Source: Paracoccus everestensis (GTDB lineage Bacteria; Pseudomonadota; Alphaproteobacteria; Rhodobacterales; Rhodobacteraceae). From it: DNA of 64,000 nt. Made by a program: the position numbers and the translations under genes. A model generated the notes under the pieces. The model saw only the letters and a list, made by a program, of their open reading frames with translations, was not told the DNA's origin and ran no database searches. Below are positions 23,502 through 32,884 of the stretch, in pieces (the first letter of the stretch is position 1; each line of letters opens with the position of its first letter). The stretch is taken from positions 1,474,501 to 1,538,500 of the forward strand of contig NZ_CP090836.1 of NCBI RefSeq assembly GCF_021491915.1, read 5' to 3'.

Positions 23502-25982
23502 CTAGGGCGCGGGTTCCAGGCGGGTGACACCGGTGGCTGCCGCGCGGGCAAGTGCGGGGTCCAGCGACATTCCGATATATTCGCCCCGCCGCCACAGCCC
23601 GGCCAGATCGTCGTAATGGCGCGACAGGGGATGGCCCGATTGCCCGGTCGAGGTGATGAAGACCGAACTGTCGGGATCGGCCAGGTCGTAAACGCCGCGA
23701 TAGCCGGGACCGGTGCGCGCCTCGAAGCGGTCCGTCCCGATCCCCAGCATTCCGGTATGGGAAACCGTGAAGGCGCCCCCGGAAATCGCTTGCGACAGGT
23801 TCACGATCCAGCCAAGCGCCGGGATCTGCCCCAGCCCCGGATGGACATGGCGTGCCTGATGCGCGTCGCCCCACCGCCAGCTTGTCACATCCGGACCGAA
23901 TTGCTGCGTCAGATCCAGGATGGCTCGGTCCAGGGCCTGCCGCGCGACGGTTGTGCAATCCTCGGGCGGGGCGCTTTGGACGACATCGCACCATACGCCT
24001 GCGCCATCGCGATTGCGAAAGACGGAATCGATAAAGCCCGGATGCAGGATGCGAATGTCGTCTGCCAGGGGGCCAAGCTCGTCCCGGATCAGGCGGTCTT
24101 GCAGGGCGGCCATCCAGGCGGAATAGATCAAGGGCTCCGGAAGATGCTCGCTCATGGCGCCGTCCCATTCGGCCAGCAGGTTCAGCGCATCCTGCCGCTG
24201 GCGTTCCGGGGTGCCTGCGGCGGCGGGTTCGCCCGTGAACCAAAGATCGGCGCCGACCAAGGGCAGCAGGGCGCGCGCGGCTGGGCTGACGATGTCCAGT
24301 TGCGCCGCGATGAAGCTGTCGCGGGAATGAACCTCTCGGTCGTTCAGCAGATGGGACAGGCGGGCGCGCCGCAGGGCCAGGGGGCCGCGCTCCTCGGTTG
24401 CAAAGGCCAGGTTTTCCGGGGTCGGGCTGTCCTGGGTGACAGGCACCATAGCGGCCCATTCGCCCTCGGCCAGCCAGCCGGGAACCGGCAGCGCGCCACC
24501 GGTGGGATGGTTCGCCGCCCGTTGCGGCATGGCGCCAACCGTCACCTGCCGGATGCCATCCCCATCGGCCAGCGTGACTGCCATCGCAGGCGCCACGACA
24601 CGGCCAAGCGCGGTGGCTGCGCTGTCGGCATCGGTGGCGCGCATCAGTCCGATCAGCGCCGACATGGTGGTGTCCGTGGCCGACAGCCCCGTCCACCGCA
24701 GCGCGGGGACATGGCCCAGCGGCGTCACATCGGCAAGACCGGGATCTAGCGTCGGCACCAGGAGTCCGTTGCGGCTGCTGCGCAGGGTGATGGCGCGGGC
24801 TGGTTCGCCCAGGATACGGATCAACTCTCGTCGCGTGGTGAATTCGGTCCAGCCTTCGGCGCCGCGATAACGGTCGGCTTTGCCGGGCTGGATTTCCTCG
24901 ATGGCGATGTCGGCATCGTCAGTAGCTGCGGGGGCGATGCCCCATGCCAGTTGCGGATTGCGCCCCGAAAAGATCACCGGCATTCCCGGCACCGTGGCCC
25001 CGATCACCCCCCCCGGCGTCAGTTGCAGCCGCGCAAGGTAATAAAGCGAGGGCGCGATCAGCGGGCTTTGCGGATCGTTTGCCAGCAACGCGCCGCCCGC
25101 AGCCGTGCGGTCGGCGCCGGCAGCAAAGGCATTGGCGCCAAGCCCCTGGTTCGGGCGCATGAAACCGGCGGCGTCGCGCACGGAGGCATCGCCCAGCCGC
25201 GCCTCGGGAGGGGCAAGGCGGGCGCCGGGGAACAGGTCGGCATAGCGGGGCAGGGCGGCGGCGGAATTGCCTTCGCCGAACAGCAGATCCGACCCGCGCT
25301 CCGGCCATGTCAGCGAAAGGCGTGCCCGCAGGATCTCCTCGGCCGCAGAATTGCTGGTGGCTGCCGCCAGCAACTTCAGGATCGCCAGCGAATCGGCGGG
25401 CTGCCAATAGGCGATTTCCTGGGGAAGGACAAAGAATTCAGGCGCGCCGCGCCCAAGCGCGCCTTTGTTGACCTGGGCGATCCACTGGTTCACACCCTCG
25501 GCATAGGCGCGCAGCGCCGCCTGGGTGGCCTGGTCCTGGGAATCCACCGAGCTGGCGGCGTTGCGGTAAAGCTCCAGGCGCCGGGCCAGGTCGTCGGCGG
25601 GGAAGGCACCGGGGCCGTAAACCTCGGACAAGCGTCCCTGTGCTGCGCGGCGCAGCAGGGTCATCTGGAACAGTCGGTCCTGGGCATGGGCCAAGCCCAG
25701 GGCAAGAAACACATCCTCGTCCGTCTGGCCGAAGATATGGGGGACGTTTTCGGTGGACCGCACGATCTCGACCGGGGCCAGGATGCCCTGGACCTGCACG
25801 GTGGCGTTATAGTCGGGCAGGGACCGGACCGCGAAATACCATGCCAGGACCGCGGCCAGCACCAGCAGCACGATCAGCCCGACGGTCAGGCGCAAAAGCC
25901 AGCGGAAAAGGGTCAGCATGTCGGAGGATGATCCATGGGCCGGTCCGCTGCCTGTCGTGGGGGTGCCTGTGCGCTTGACCAT
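23502..25982 (-). CDS. penicillin-acylase-family protein lacking the nucleophile serine
   Basis: This 826-residue protein has the full penicillin/AHL acylase layout: an N-terminal membrane anchor (about 30-52), the alpha-chain region, a linker, then the beta-chain region. Active members cleave themselves before a Ser that becomes the catalytic N-terminus (pattern G-S-N-A). Here the position reads GANAF, with Ala283 encoded by GCC. The following TAAGGALLANDPQ and the oxyanion Asn in GRNPQLAWG are kept. It is therefore probably not self-processed or hydrolytic in the usual way. The start may instead be the ATG at 25919. It is divergent from the next dehydrogenase gene. Confidence 0.85.
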   Translation of the reverse strand: MVKRTGTPTTGSGPAHGSSSDMLTLFRWLLRLTVGLIVLLVLAAVLAWYFAVRSLPDYNATVQVQGILAPVEIVRSTENVPHIFGQTDEDVFLALGLAHAQDRLFQMTLLRRAAQGRLSEVYGPGAFPADDLARRLELYRNAASSVDSQDQATQAALRAYAEGVNQWIAQVNKGALGRGAPEFFVLPQEIAYWQPADSLAILKLLAAATSNSAAEEILRARLSLTWPERGSDLLFGEGNSAAALPRYADLFPGARLAPPEARLGDASVRDAAGFMRPNQGLGANAFAAGADRTAAGGALLANDPQSPLIAPSLYYLARLQLTPGGVIGATVPGMPVIFSGRNPQLAWGIAPAATDDADIAIEEIQPGKADRYRGAEGWTEFTTRRELIRILGEPARAITLRSSRNGLLVPTLDPGLADVTPLGHVPALRWTGLSATDTTMSALIGLMRATDADSAATALGRVVAPAMAVTLADGDGIRQVTVGAMPQRAANHPTGGALPVPGWLAEGEWAAMVPVTQDSPTPENLAFATEERGPLALRRARLSHLLNDREVHSRDSFIAAQLDIVSPAARALLPLVGADLWFTGEPAAAGTPERQRQDALNLLAEWDGAMSEHLPEPLIYSAWMAALQDRLIRDELGPLADDIRILHPGFIDSVFRNRDGAGVWCDVVQSAPPEDCTTVARQALDRAILDLTQQFGPDVTSWRWGDAHQARHVHPGLGQIPALGWIVNLSQAISGGAFTVSHTGMLGIGTDRFEARTGPGYRGVYDLADPDSSVFITSTGQSGHPLSRHYDDLAGLWRRGEYIGMSLDPALARAAATGVTRLEPAP

Positions 25983-26071
25983 GGCGCGCTGGAATGTTGG
26001 GGTGCTGCATAAATCAGGCGCGTCACCAGTTCAATGTGGGGTGCCATCCACTGCGGCAGATCGAGGGACAT

Positions 26072-26935
26072 ATGGCAAAGCTGGCATTTCTGGGACTTGG
26101 CGTCATGGGGGCGCCGATGGCGGGGCATCTGAAGCTTGCGGGCCACGACTTGACCGTCTTCAACCGCACCGCCGCCAAGGCCGAAGCCTGGGTGGCCCGG
26201 CATGGCGGCGCCCTTGCCGAAACTCCGCGCCAGGCTGCGCAGGATGCCGACTTTGTTCTGGCCTGCGTGGGCAACGACGACGATCTGCGCCATGTCTGCC
26301 TTGGTCCCGATGCCGCATTCGTCGGGATGCGGCCCGGCGCGATCTTTGTCGATCACACCACGGTGTCGGCGGCAGTCACGCGCGAACTGGCCGGGGCGGC
26401 GCAGGCAATGGGCCTGGGCTATGTCGATGCGCCCGTGTCGGGTGGACAGGCAGGGGCCGAAAATGGGCAGCTTTCCGTGATGTGCGGCGGTGCCGAGGCG
26501 GATTTCGACGCGGCTGCCCCCGTGATCGCGGCCTATGCCCGGATCTGCCGCCGCATGGGCGATGTCGGCGCGGGCCAGATTACCAAGATGTGCAACCAGA
26601 TCGCCATCGCCGGGCTGGTCCAAGCGCTGTCAGAATCGCTGGCCTTTGCCAAGAAGTCTGGACTGGAGGTCGAGAAGGTGGTCGAGGTTATCAGCCAAGG
26701 CGCCGCCGGAAGCTGGCAGATGGCCAACCGCCATAAGACCATGGACCAGGGCCATTTCGAACATGGTTTCGCGGTGGACTGGATGCGCAAGGATCTGGCG
26801 ATCTGCCTGGCCGCCGCGGACGAAGTAGGGGCGTCTCTGCCCGTGACCGCCCTTGTCGACCAGTTCTACAAGGATGTGCAGCGCATGGGCGGAGGCCGCT
26901 GGGACACCTCGTCCCTGATCGCGCGACTGGGTTAG
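26072..26935 (+). CDS. NAD(P)-dependent beta-hydroxyacid dehydrogenase (HIBADH family)
   Basis: The 287-residue protein has the Rossmann motif GLGVMG (8-13), the substrate loop DAPVSGG (119-125) and the catalytic lysine Lys172 in GAGQITKMCNQ. The family includes 3-hydroxyisobutyrate dehydrogenase, tartronate semialdehyde reductase and succinic semialdehyde reductase; I cannot choose among them. A GAGGG site precedes the ATG at 26072. It converges on the next gene with a 4-base overlap. Confidence 0.88.
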   Translation: MAKLAFLGLGVMGAPMAGHLKLAGHDLTVFNRTAAKAEAWVARHGGALAETPRQAAQDADFVLACVGNDDDLRHVCLGPDAAFVGMRPGAIFVDHTTVSAAVTRELAGAAQAMGLGYVDAPVSGGQAGAENGQLSVMCGGAEADFDAAAPVIAAYARICRRMGDVGAGQITKMCNQIAIAGLVQALSESLAFAKKSGLEVEKVVEVISQGAAGSWQMANRHKTMDQGHFEHGFAVDWMRKDLAICLAAADEVGASLPVTALVDQFYKDVQRMGGGRWDTSSLIARLG

Positions 26936-27705
26936 GACCGCTTTGCCTCGAACCGTTTCAAGGCGGGTTCCGCGCGGGCCAGGGCTTGGTCAATGTGGTG
27001 TGGAAAGCTGCCCGGCGCGATTGCCAGCGTTGCGGAATGGGCGGCGCAGACGGTCTGGACATCGCCCCATTCCCTTGCAATCCGCAAGGCCCAGGCGCGG
27101 AAATCCTGTGCCGCGCCGGGACGGTCCAGCAAGGCTTGTCCCAGGGTCGGGTGAAAGGCAAGGCGCGGCAGGCGCAGCAGCCGCCGCACCAGACCGGGGA
27201 TCGGCAGCACGTTCAGCGTGTCATCGACATGGAGGCTGCGGCTTGCGGGGTGGAAGGCCAGCAGCGACCCGGCATGGACCCGTTCGTTCTGGCAGATGTA
27301 GTCGATCCCGTCCGGCAGCGAAAATCGCAGGTCCGGGAACCGTGCCGCAACCTTGGGCGATTCGACCGCCTGCGGCTGCCAAGGCAGGTCGGGCCATTTG
27401 CGGCGGTGGCGGTCCGATCCGAACAGTTCGGCCTGCGGGAACATCCGGTGCATCGTTTCGCAATGAATGGTGTGGAACGGATGCAGGTTCAGGATCGCCT
27501 GCACCGCCCGGCCTCCATCTATCAGGGCCATGACTTGCTGGGTCACTTCATCCGCAAAGCCATAGGAATCGAGGAACACGAATCCCCCGGATGACAGGCG
27601 CACCAGCGAAGAATGCGTGCCGACATTCACCACCCCGCCGATCCGCAGCGTGCCGCGGATGTTCCAAAATCCGTTCCCCAGATCGATCATGCGTTCAGAC
27701 ATCAT
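26932..27705 (-). CDS. unrecognised protein, metallo-beta-lactamase-like
   Basis: This 257-residue protein has features of a divergent metallo-hydrolase fold: LHPFHTIHCE near residues 74-83 in the place of the usual H-x-H-x-D-H, a later HVDDTLN, and CAAHSATL near residue 220. The metal-ligand set is incomplete by the standard pattern, so activity is uncertain. Its start overlaps the stop of the upstream flavoprotein gene (ATGA), so the two are translationally coupled and may act together. It resembles DUF4336-type proteins only loosely. Confidence 0.5.
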   Translation of the reverse strand: MMSERMIDLGNGFWNIRGTLRIGGVVNVGTHSSLVRLSSGGFVFLDSYGFADEVTQQVMALIDGGRAVQAILNLHPFHTIHCETMHRMFPQAELFGSDRHRRKWPDLPWQPQAVESPKVAARFPDLRFSLPDGIDYICQNERVHAGSLLAFHPASRSLHVDDTLNVLPIPGLVRRLLRLPRLAFHPTLGQALLDRPGAAQDFRAWALRIAREWGDVQTVCAAHSATLAIAPGSFPHHIDQALARAEPALKRFEAKRS

Positions 27706-29111
27706 GCCCCCGGCGGGTTGCCGCTGTCGCGGCTGATGGACAGATGAAGGCTTGCCGCCTTGCAGATAGCGCGCAGGGCGGGCTTCATCCCTTCCTCCAG
27801 CGTGGGGTGGTAAAAGGGCAAGTCCAGCAGGTCACTGGCCGTGCTGCCGTTCATGACGGCCGCGACCAGCAGATGCGCCAGGTGATCGGCCCCCGGGACG
27901 GCCAGGTCGGCGCCGGTCAGCCTGCCTTGGGCATCGGAGCCGAGACGCAGCATTCCACCGGCCCGCGCCTCGATCCGCGCGCGGCCCTGGTCGGAGTAAT
28001 CGGCAAAGCCGTGGATCGCGGTCTTGTCGGGCGCGGCACCGATGGCCGCGACGGGCGGATCGGTAAAGGTAATGGCGAACAGCGGCGGGCGGTCGGCAGG
28101 CGCCACATCGGGATAGCGGGCCGCATTGGCCCCTGCGATGGCGCCTTCCAGCGATGCCTCGTGCAGGACCGGGGCATCGGCATCCGCGTCGCCTGCGATG
28201 AAGATGGCGCTGTTCCCGCATTGCAGGGTGTCGCGGTCGAAATCGGGAACGCCCCTGTCATCCAGCCTCAGGTCGGCCGCATCCAGGTTCAACCCGTCCA
28301 AGGCAGGCGCGCGGCCCGTCGCGACCAGCACGCAATCGTAATCCTGATGCTGGCCGTTCCAGGCCAGACGTATCCCGTCGCCCTGCGCAGAAGGTTCGGG
28401 GGCGCAGCCCAGATGCAGCGGGACATCGCGGGCGTAAAGCTCGCGAAACGCGTCATGCACCCGGTCGCAGCGGATCTTGGCCAGCCGGTCGCCTTGGTCG
28501 AACAGCGCCACCCGAACCCCCAGCCGCCCGAAGGCCTGCGCCAGTTCCGCACCCAGCGGACCGGCGCCGATCACAGCCATGCTGCGGGGCAAATCCTGCA
28601 TTTCGAACACGGTGTCGTTGGTCAGCACGCGGGGGCCAAGATCGCGATAAGGCTTCGGGATCACCGGGGCCGATCCGGTGGCGATCACCACCGCCTTCGC
28701 GGCGATCTGGCGGCCATCATCCAGTTCCAGCCGGTCGGGGGCCGCAAACTGCGCACGGGCGTCGATCCGAGCGCCATCGGGCAGGCTTTCCATCCCCTTG
28801 CGGGTGGCTGCGACAAAGCGGTCACGTTCAAACCGCAGCCGTTCCATGACCCGCCGCCCGTCCACCTGCGCCGCCGGAATGTCGATGCCCATCAGCCGGG
28901 CCTTGTGCAGGTCGGCATGGGCGCCGGCGGCAGCGATCAGCAGCTTGGACGGCATACAGCCGGTCGTGGCGCACAGCGTGCCGGTGAACCCGTCGTCGAT
29001 CAGCAAGGTACGCGCGCCCGCCCGCCGCGCCGCCCGTTCCGCAGCCAGTCCCGCCGTGCCTGCGCCGATGATCGCCACGTCGCAGGACAGATCGGGCTTG
29101 GTATCGGGCAT
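27702..29111 (-). CDS. pyridine nucleotide-disulfide oxidoreductase (dihydrolipoamide dehydrogenase-like)
   Basis: The 469-residue flavoprotein has the FAD motif GAGTAG near residue 16, the redox pair Cys47/Cys52 in LCATTGCMPSK, the NAD motif GAGPLGAELA, the second FAD motif with GDAD, and the C-terminal HPTLEE with the catalytic His-Glu pair. It is an active-type class I disulfide reductase. No 2-oxoacid dehydrogenase genes are nearby, so it is not an ordinary E3 subunit; a mycothione-like or soluble transhydrogenase-like role is possible. An AGGAGAAG site precedes the ATG. It is coupled to the downstream metallo-hydrolase-like gene. Confidence 0.85.
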   Translation of the reverse strand: MPDTKPDLSCDVAIIGAGTAGLAAERAARRAGARTLLIDDGFTGTLCATTGCMPSKLLIAAAGAHADLHKARLMGIDIPAAQVDGRRVMERLRFERDRFVAATRKGMESLPDGARIDARAQFAAPDRLELDDGRQIAAKAVVIATGSAPVIPKPYRDLGPRVLTNDTVFEMQDLPRSMAVIGAGPLGAELAQAFGRLGVRVALFDQGDRLAKIRCDRVHDAFRELYARDVPLHLGCAPEPSAQGDGIRLAWNGQHQDYDCVLVATGRAPALDGLNLDAADLRLDDRGVPDFDRDTLQCGNSAIFIAGDADADAPVLHEASLEGAIAGANAARYPDVAPADRPPLFAITFTDPPVAAIGAAPDKTAIHGFADYSDQGRARIEARAGGMLRLGSDAQGRLTGADLAVPGADHLAHLLVAAVMNGSTASDLLDLPFYHPTLEEGMKPALRAICKAASLHLSISRDSGNPPGA

Positions 29112-29170
29112 GGTCTTCTCCTGCTGGTTCGGGAATAGAACCGCAGACCCGGGCAGGGGTTCCTTGCCGC

Positions 29171-29968
29171 TTACAACGCCCGGTGGGCAGACCGCATCCC
29201 GTCCCGCCAAGCCTGAGCCGGATCGGCGCGTCCCGCAGTTACCCCGTGCGCCGTCAAGGCACCGGCATAGCAATCGGCAAGCCAGCCCGTGCCGATGACC
29301 GTGACATTCTGTCCCAGCCACCATGGCCGGGCCGCAGCCAGTTCCGCGCCGATCAGCAGCCCGGCCATGCGGGCTTGGGCTTCCGCAGGGCCGATCCGGG
29401 CCAAGGCACGTTCCGCGCGCACCGAGGCCAGTTCCGCCGCAAGTGCCGCCGGGCGAGACATGGCTTGCCCGACGGCGTCGGCGAAACCGGCGCTGTCGGG
29501 TCCATCGGCCAGATCGCACAAGGCCGACAGGATCTCGACCGTCAGGAAGCTGCGAAAGCTGACGACCTCACCCGCGCTGATCTGCACCCAGGCCGAGGGT
29601 CGGCCGGGCAGGCACAGCACACCGTCGAAATTCGGGTCTTTGGCCAGATGACCCAGGATCCGGGGAACGGCATTGTCGATCAGATCGGCAGGGCGGTCCT
29701 GAACCAGGCCGGGCAGGGGGTGCAACCGGATCTGCGGGTCGACTGTCACGAAGGGACCGGGCGTCGGGGGCGGGCAGGGAACGCGCTGCGGTTCCACCCC
29801 CGGCCAGCCGGATGCGATAACGGACACGACCTGCCCCCGGACCAGCAAGGGCAGCAGCAATTCGCGCAGCACCGCCGCCGGATCATCGCGGCAGGGCGCC
29901 GTCAGGGTCTGGTCCCCTTGCCACACCCGCAACTGCCCGTCTGCCCATTCAGCCGCTGCCCAATCCAT
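29171..29968 (-). CDS. 2-dehydro-3-deoxygalactonokinase-like protein, degenerate
   Basis: The 265-residue protein aligns by eye with DgoK: VLCLPGRPSAWVQ corresponds to the MPGTH-x-KWV block, FRSFLTVEIL to FRT-MTGEL, and GLLIGAEL is kept. Key kinase features are altered: the N-terminal phosphate loop DWG-S/T-T reads EWADGQ, the RGEE motif is missing, and THSK becomes RPSA. No DgoA aldolase gene accompanies it. I think it is a decayed or repurposed family member. The start at 29968 follows a GGGGG; an ATG at 29995 is also in frame. Confidence 0.65.
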   Translation of the reverse strand: MDWAAAEWADGQLRVWQGDQTLTAPCRDDPAAVLRELLLPLLVRGQVVSVIASGWPGVEPQRVPCPPPTPGPFVTVDPQIRLHPLPGLVQDRPADLIDNAVPRILGHLAKDPNFDGVLCLPGRPSAWVQISAGEVVSFRSFLTVEILSALCDLADGPDSAGFADAVGQAMSRPAALAAELASVRAERALARIGPAEAQARMAGLLIGAELAAARPWWLGQNVTVIGTGWLADCYAGALTAHGVTAGRADPAQAWRDGMRSAHRAL

Positions 29969-30067
29969 CCGAACCCCCGTCGTGACGACGCGCAAGATGA
30001 TCGCCTGGCAGGACGCTGTCCAGAGACGGCGCTTGAACCGCCGCGATCATGGGCGTAACGACCCCCT

Positions 30068-30883
30068 ATGCGGATTGTTTTTCTTGGCGATGTGATGGGG
30101 CGGGCCGGGCGGCGCGCGATCGTTGAACGGCTGGCCCCCCTGCGGGCGCGGCTAAAGGCCGACCTGGTCGTGGTGAATGCCGAAAACACCAGCGGCGGGC
30201 GCGGCTGCACGGCGGGACACGCCCAGCTTTTGCTGGAATCGGGCGCGGATTGCCTGACGCTGGGGGACCACGCTTTCGATCAAAAGGACATGATGGCCTT
30301 TATCGACCGCGAACCGCGCATCGTCCGCCCGCTGAACTTCGCGAAAGAGGCGCCCGGGCGTGGCAGCACGATCATCAGCGACACCCGTGGCCGAAAGCTG
30401 CTGGTGACCCAGGCGTTGGGGCAGGTGTTCATGTCACGCCCTTACGACGATCCGTTTTCCGCCCTTGATGCGGTGCTGCGCGCGCATCCGCCCGGCGGCA
30501 TGGTACAGGCTTCGCTAGTCGATATCCATGCCGAGGCGACCAGCGAAAAGATGGCTGCGGGCCATTTCTGCGACGGACGCGCAAGCATCGTGGTAGGCAC
30601 CCACACCCATGTCCCTACGGCGGACGCCCAGATCCTTCCGCGTGGCACGGCATACCAGTCCGACGCCGGAATGTGCGGCGACTACGACAGCGTCATCGGC
30701 ATGGACAAGGTCGAACCCCTGCGCCGCTTTATCACCGGCATGGCTCGGGATCGCTTCACCCCCGCCGAGGGCGAGGCGACCCTGTCAGGCGCCCTAATCG
30801 TCACCGACGACCGCACCGGGCGCGCCACGGCGATCGAACCCCTGCGCGACGGCGGGCGCCTGGCCCAGACCCATCCTGCCTGA
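30068..30883 (+). CDS. YmdB/TIGR00282-family metallophosphoesterase
   Basis: The 271-residue protein has the family's metal-binding motifs: GDVMGRAGR near residue 7, NAENTSGGRG near 37-46, LGDHAFDQK near 64-72 and VGTHTHVPTAD near 177. Members are 2',3'-cyclic nucleotide phosphodiesterases; the Bacillus homologue YmdB affects biofilm and motility choices. It is a single gene, divergent from the dgoK-like gene with about 100 bases between them. An SLC13 permease gene follows after 91 bases. Confidence 0.9.
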   Translation: MRIVFLGDVMGRAGRRAIVERLAPLRARLKADLVVVNAENTSGGRGCTAGHAQLLLESGADCLTLGDHAFDQKDMMAFIDREPRIVRPLNFAKEAPGRGSTIISDTRGRKLLVTQALGQVFMSRPYDDPFSALDAVLRAHPPGGMVQASLVDIHAEATSEKMAAGHFCDGRASIVVGTHTHVPTADAQILPRGTAYQSDAGMCGDYDSVIGMDKVEPLRRFITGMARDRFTPAEGEATLSGALIVTDDRTGRATAIEPLRDGGRLAQTHPA

Positions 30884-30974
30884 GGAACAACGGCTTTCGC
30901 TTGCGGTCGCGGAGAAAACAATTCTATCTCGCCCCACGATCCGCCGGTGAACGGCGCCCAACGACAGGGGCTTC

Positions 30975-32753
30975 ATGCTTGGATTTGACCTGACTGGAAC
31001 GAATGCGTCGATCGCGATGCTTGTCATCGTAACGATCACCTTCATCCAGTTCATCCGCGAAAAGCAGCCGCCCGAGGTCGTGGCCATCGGTTCCGCCGCC
31101 ACCATGCTTGTGTTGGGCCTTCTGCCTGCCGACGATGCGGCGGGCGTGTTGTCCAATTCGGCGCCCTGGACCATCGCCTTCATGTTCCTGATCATGGGCG
31201 GGCTGCTGCGCACAGGCGCGTTGGAGATGATGTCCCGGATCGTGACATCGCGGGCTGCCACAAATCCCGCCTTTACCGTTTGCGCACTGTTCGGGTTTGT
31301 GATCGTCGCCTCGGCCGTGATGAACAACACCCCTGTCGTGGCCGTGATGATCCCGATCTTCATCCAGCTTGCCAGCCGCCTGAAGATCGCGCCGTCCAAG
31401 CTGTTGATGCCGCTTAGTTACTTTACCATCCTGGGAGGCATGATTACCCTGATCGGCACCTCGACCAACCTGCTGGTCGATGGTGTGGCGCGCGAACAGG
31501 GCATGGAGCCCTTTACCATTTTTGAAATCGCGCCGGTCGGAATCGCGATTACCTTGGCGGGGATCGCCTATTTTGCCCTGTTCGGCCGCAAGCTGCTGCC
31601 CGACCGCACCTCGCTGGCGGGGTTTTTGGGGTCGCGCCGGGGCATGAAGTATTTCACCGAACTGGCGGTCCCGCAGGATTCCAGCCTGGTGGGCCAAAAG
31701 GCCGTTGACGTAACGCTGTTCAAGCGCGAGGCCGTGCGCCTGATCGATGTGCTGCGCGGCGATGCATCCTTGCGCCGCGATCTGGCAAGCGTCGTCCTGG
31801 AACCCGGCGACCGGGTGGTGCTGCGGTCTGAAATGGCCGACCTGCTGGAACTTCTGGGCAACAAGAACCTGCAAGTCGTGGACAAGCTGAGTTCGGTGGC
31901 CACCGATACGGTCGAGGTGCTGATCTCGCCCGGGGCGCAACTGATCGGGCGGCGGCTGGGCGATATGCGGCTGCGACGCCGTTATGGCATCTATGTGCTG
32001 GCGGCACACCGGCGCGACCAGAACTTGGGGCGGCAACTGGACGACCTGGTCGTGCGCGTAGGCGACACCCTGCTGCTGGAAGGCGCGCCCGAGGATATCG
32101 CCCGGCTGGCCGTGGACATGGGCCTGGTCGATGTGACCCGGCCGTCGATCCGGGCCTATCGCCGGGAACGCGCGCCCATCGCCATTGCCTGCCTGCTGTC
32201 GGTGGTGACGCTTGCCTCTCTGGACGTGGCACCGATCATGGTGCTGTCATTCCTGGCAGCGGCCGTGATCCTGCTGACCCGCTGCATCGACGCCGAGGAA
32301 GCGTTCCAGTTCATAGACGGTCGGCTGATGGCGATGATCTTTGCCATGCTAGCCGTGGGCGAGGCCCTGGAACATACCGGCACCGTCGGGCTGATCGTCG
32401 ATTTCGTCACCCCTTGGCTGCGCGACCTGCCGCCCTTTGCAACGCTTATCGCGATCTATTTCCTGGGCCTGGTGATGACGGAAATCCTGTCGAACAACGC
32501 CGTGGCCGTGCTGCTGACCCCCATTGCCATCGCGCTGGCCCAATCGCTGGGCCACGATCCCCGCGCCTATGTCGTGGCAGTGATGTTTTCGGCCACCGTC
32601 GCCTTTGCCACGCCCATCGGATACCAGACGCACATGATGGTCTATGGGCCGGGCGGCTACAAGTTCAGCGACTTTGTGCGCGTGGGCGTTCCCTTGGACA
32701 TCATCTGCGGCATCGTGGCCTGTCTTGTGATTCCGCTGTTCTGGCCCCTTTAA
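30975..32753 (+). CDS. SLC13/DASS-family permease with two TrkA-C domains
   Basis: The 592-residue membrane protein has about 11-12 transmembrane segments split by a cytoplasmic block at about 205-395 that contains two RCK/TrkA-C-like domains. Each membrane half carries an SLC13 signature: GTSTNLLVDG in the first and MTEILSNNAVAVLLTP in the second. Such carriers import dicarboxylates, sulfate or similar anions. The substrate is not evident and no metabolic gene is linked to it. Confidence 0.9.
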   Translation: MLGFDLTGTNASIAMLVIVTITFIQFIREKQPPEVVAIGSAATMLVLGLLPADDAAGVLSNSAPWTIAFMFLIMGGLLRTGALEMMSRIVTSRAATNPAFTVCALFGFVIVASAVMNNTPVVAVMIPIFIQLASRLKIAPSKLLMPLSYFTILGGMITLIGTSTNLLVDGVAREQGMEPFTIFEIAPVGIAITLAGIAYFALFGRKLLPDRTSLAGFLGSRRGMKYFTELAVPQDSSLVGQKAVDVTLFKREAVRLIDVLRGDASLRRDLASVVLEPGDRVVLRSEMADLLELLGNKNLQVVDKLSSVATDTVEVLISPGAQLIGRRLGDMRLRRRYGIYVLAAHRRDQNLGRQLDDLVVRVGDTLLLEGAPEDIARLAVDMGLVDVTRPSIRAYRRERAPIAIACLLSVVTLASLDVAPIMVLSFLAAAVILLTRCIDAEEAFQFIDGRLMAMIFAMLAVGEALEHTGTVGLIVDFVTPWLRDLPPFATLIAIYFLGLVMTEILSNNAVAVLLTPIAIALAQSLGHDPRAYVVAVMFSATVAFATPIGYQTHMMVYGPGGYKFSDFVRVGVPLDIICGIVACLVIPLFWPL

Positions 32754-32782
32754 TCTTCAGTTAACCCGTCCCGCCCCGCCTG

Positions 32783-32803
32783 CAATGCTGCCATGCAGCA
32801 TTG
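32783..32803. other. perfect hairpin between the SLC13 permease and DUF1127 genes
   Basis: A 9-base-pair inverted repeat, CAATGCTGC and GCAGCATTG with a 3-base loop, lies 30 bases after the permease stop. It lacks a T-run on either strand, so it could be a transcript-stabilising stem, a weak terminator or an operator of the small gene that follows. Confidence 0.5.
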
Positions 32804-32884
32804 GGCGTTGAGAAGCTGATGGCGGGCGGCCATATGAAGAACAAGGGGAGGAAATCGCCTTGTGCTTCTTGAAAGGGTTTTCCC

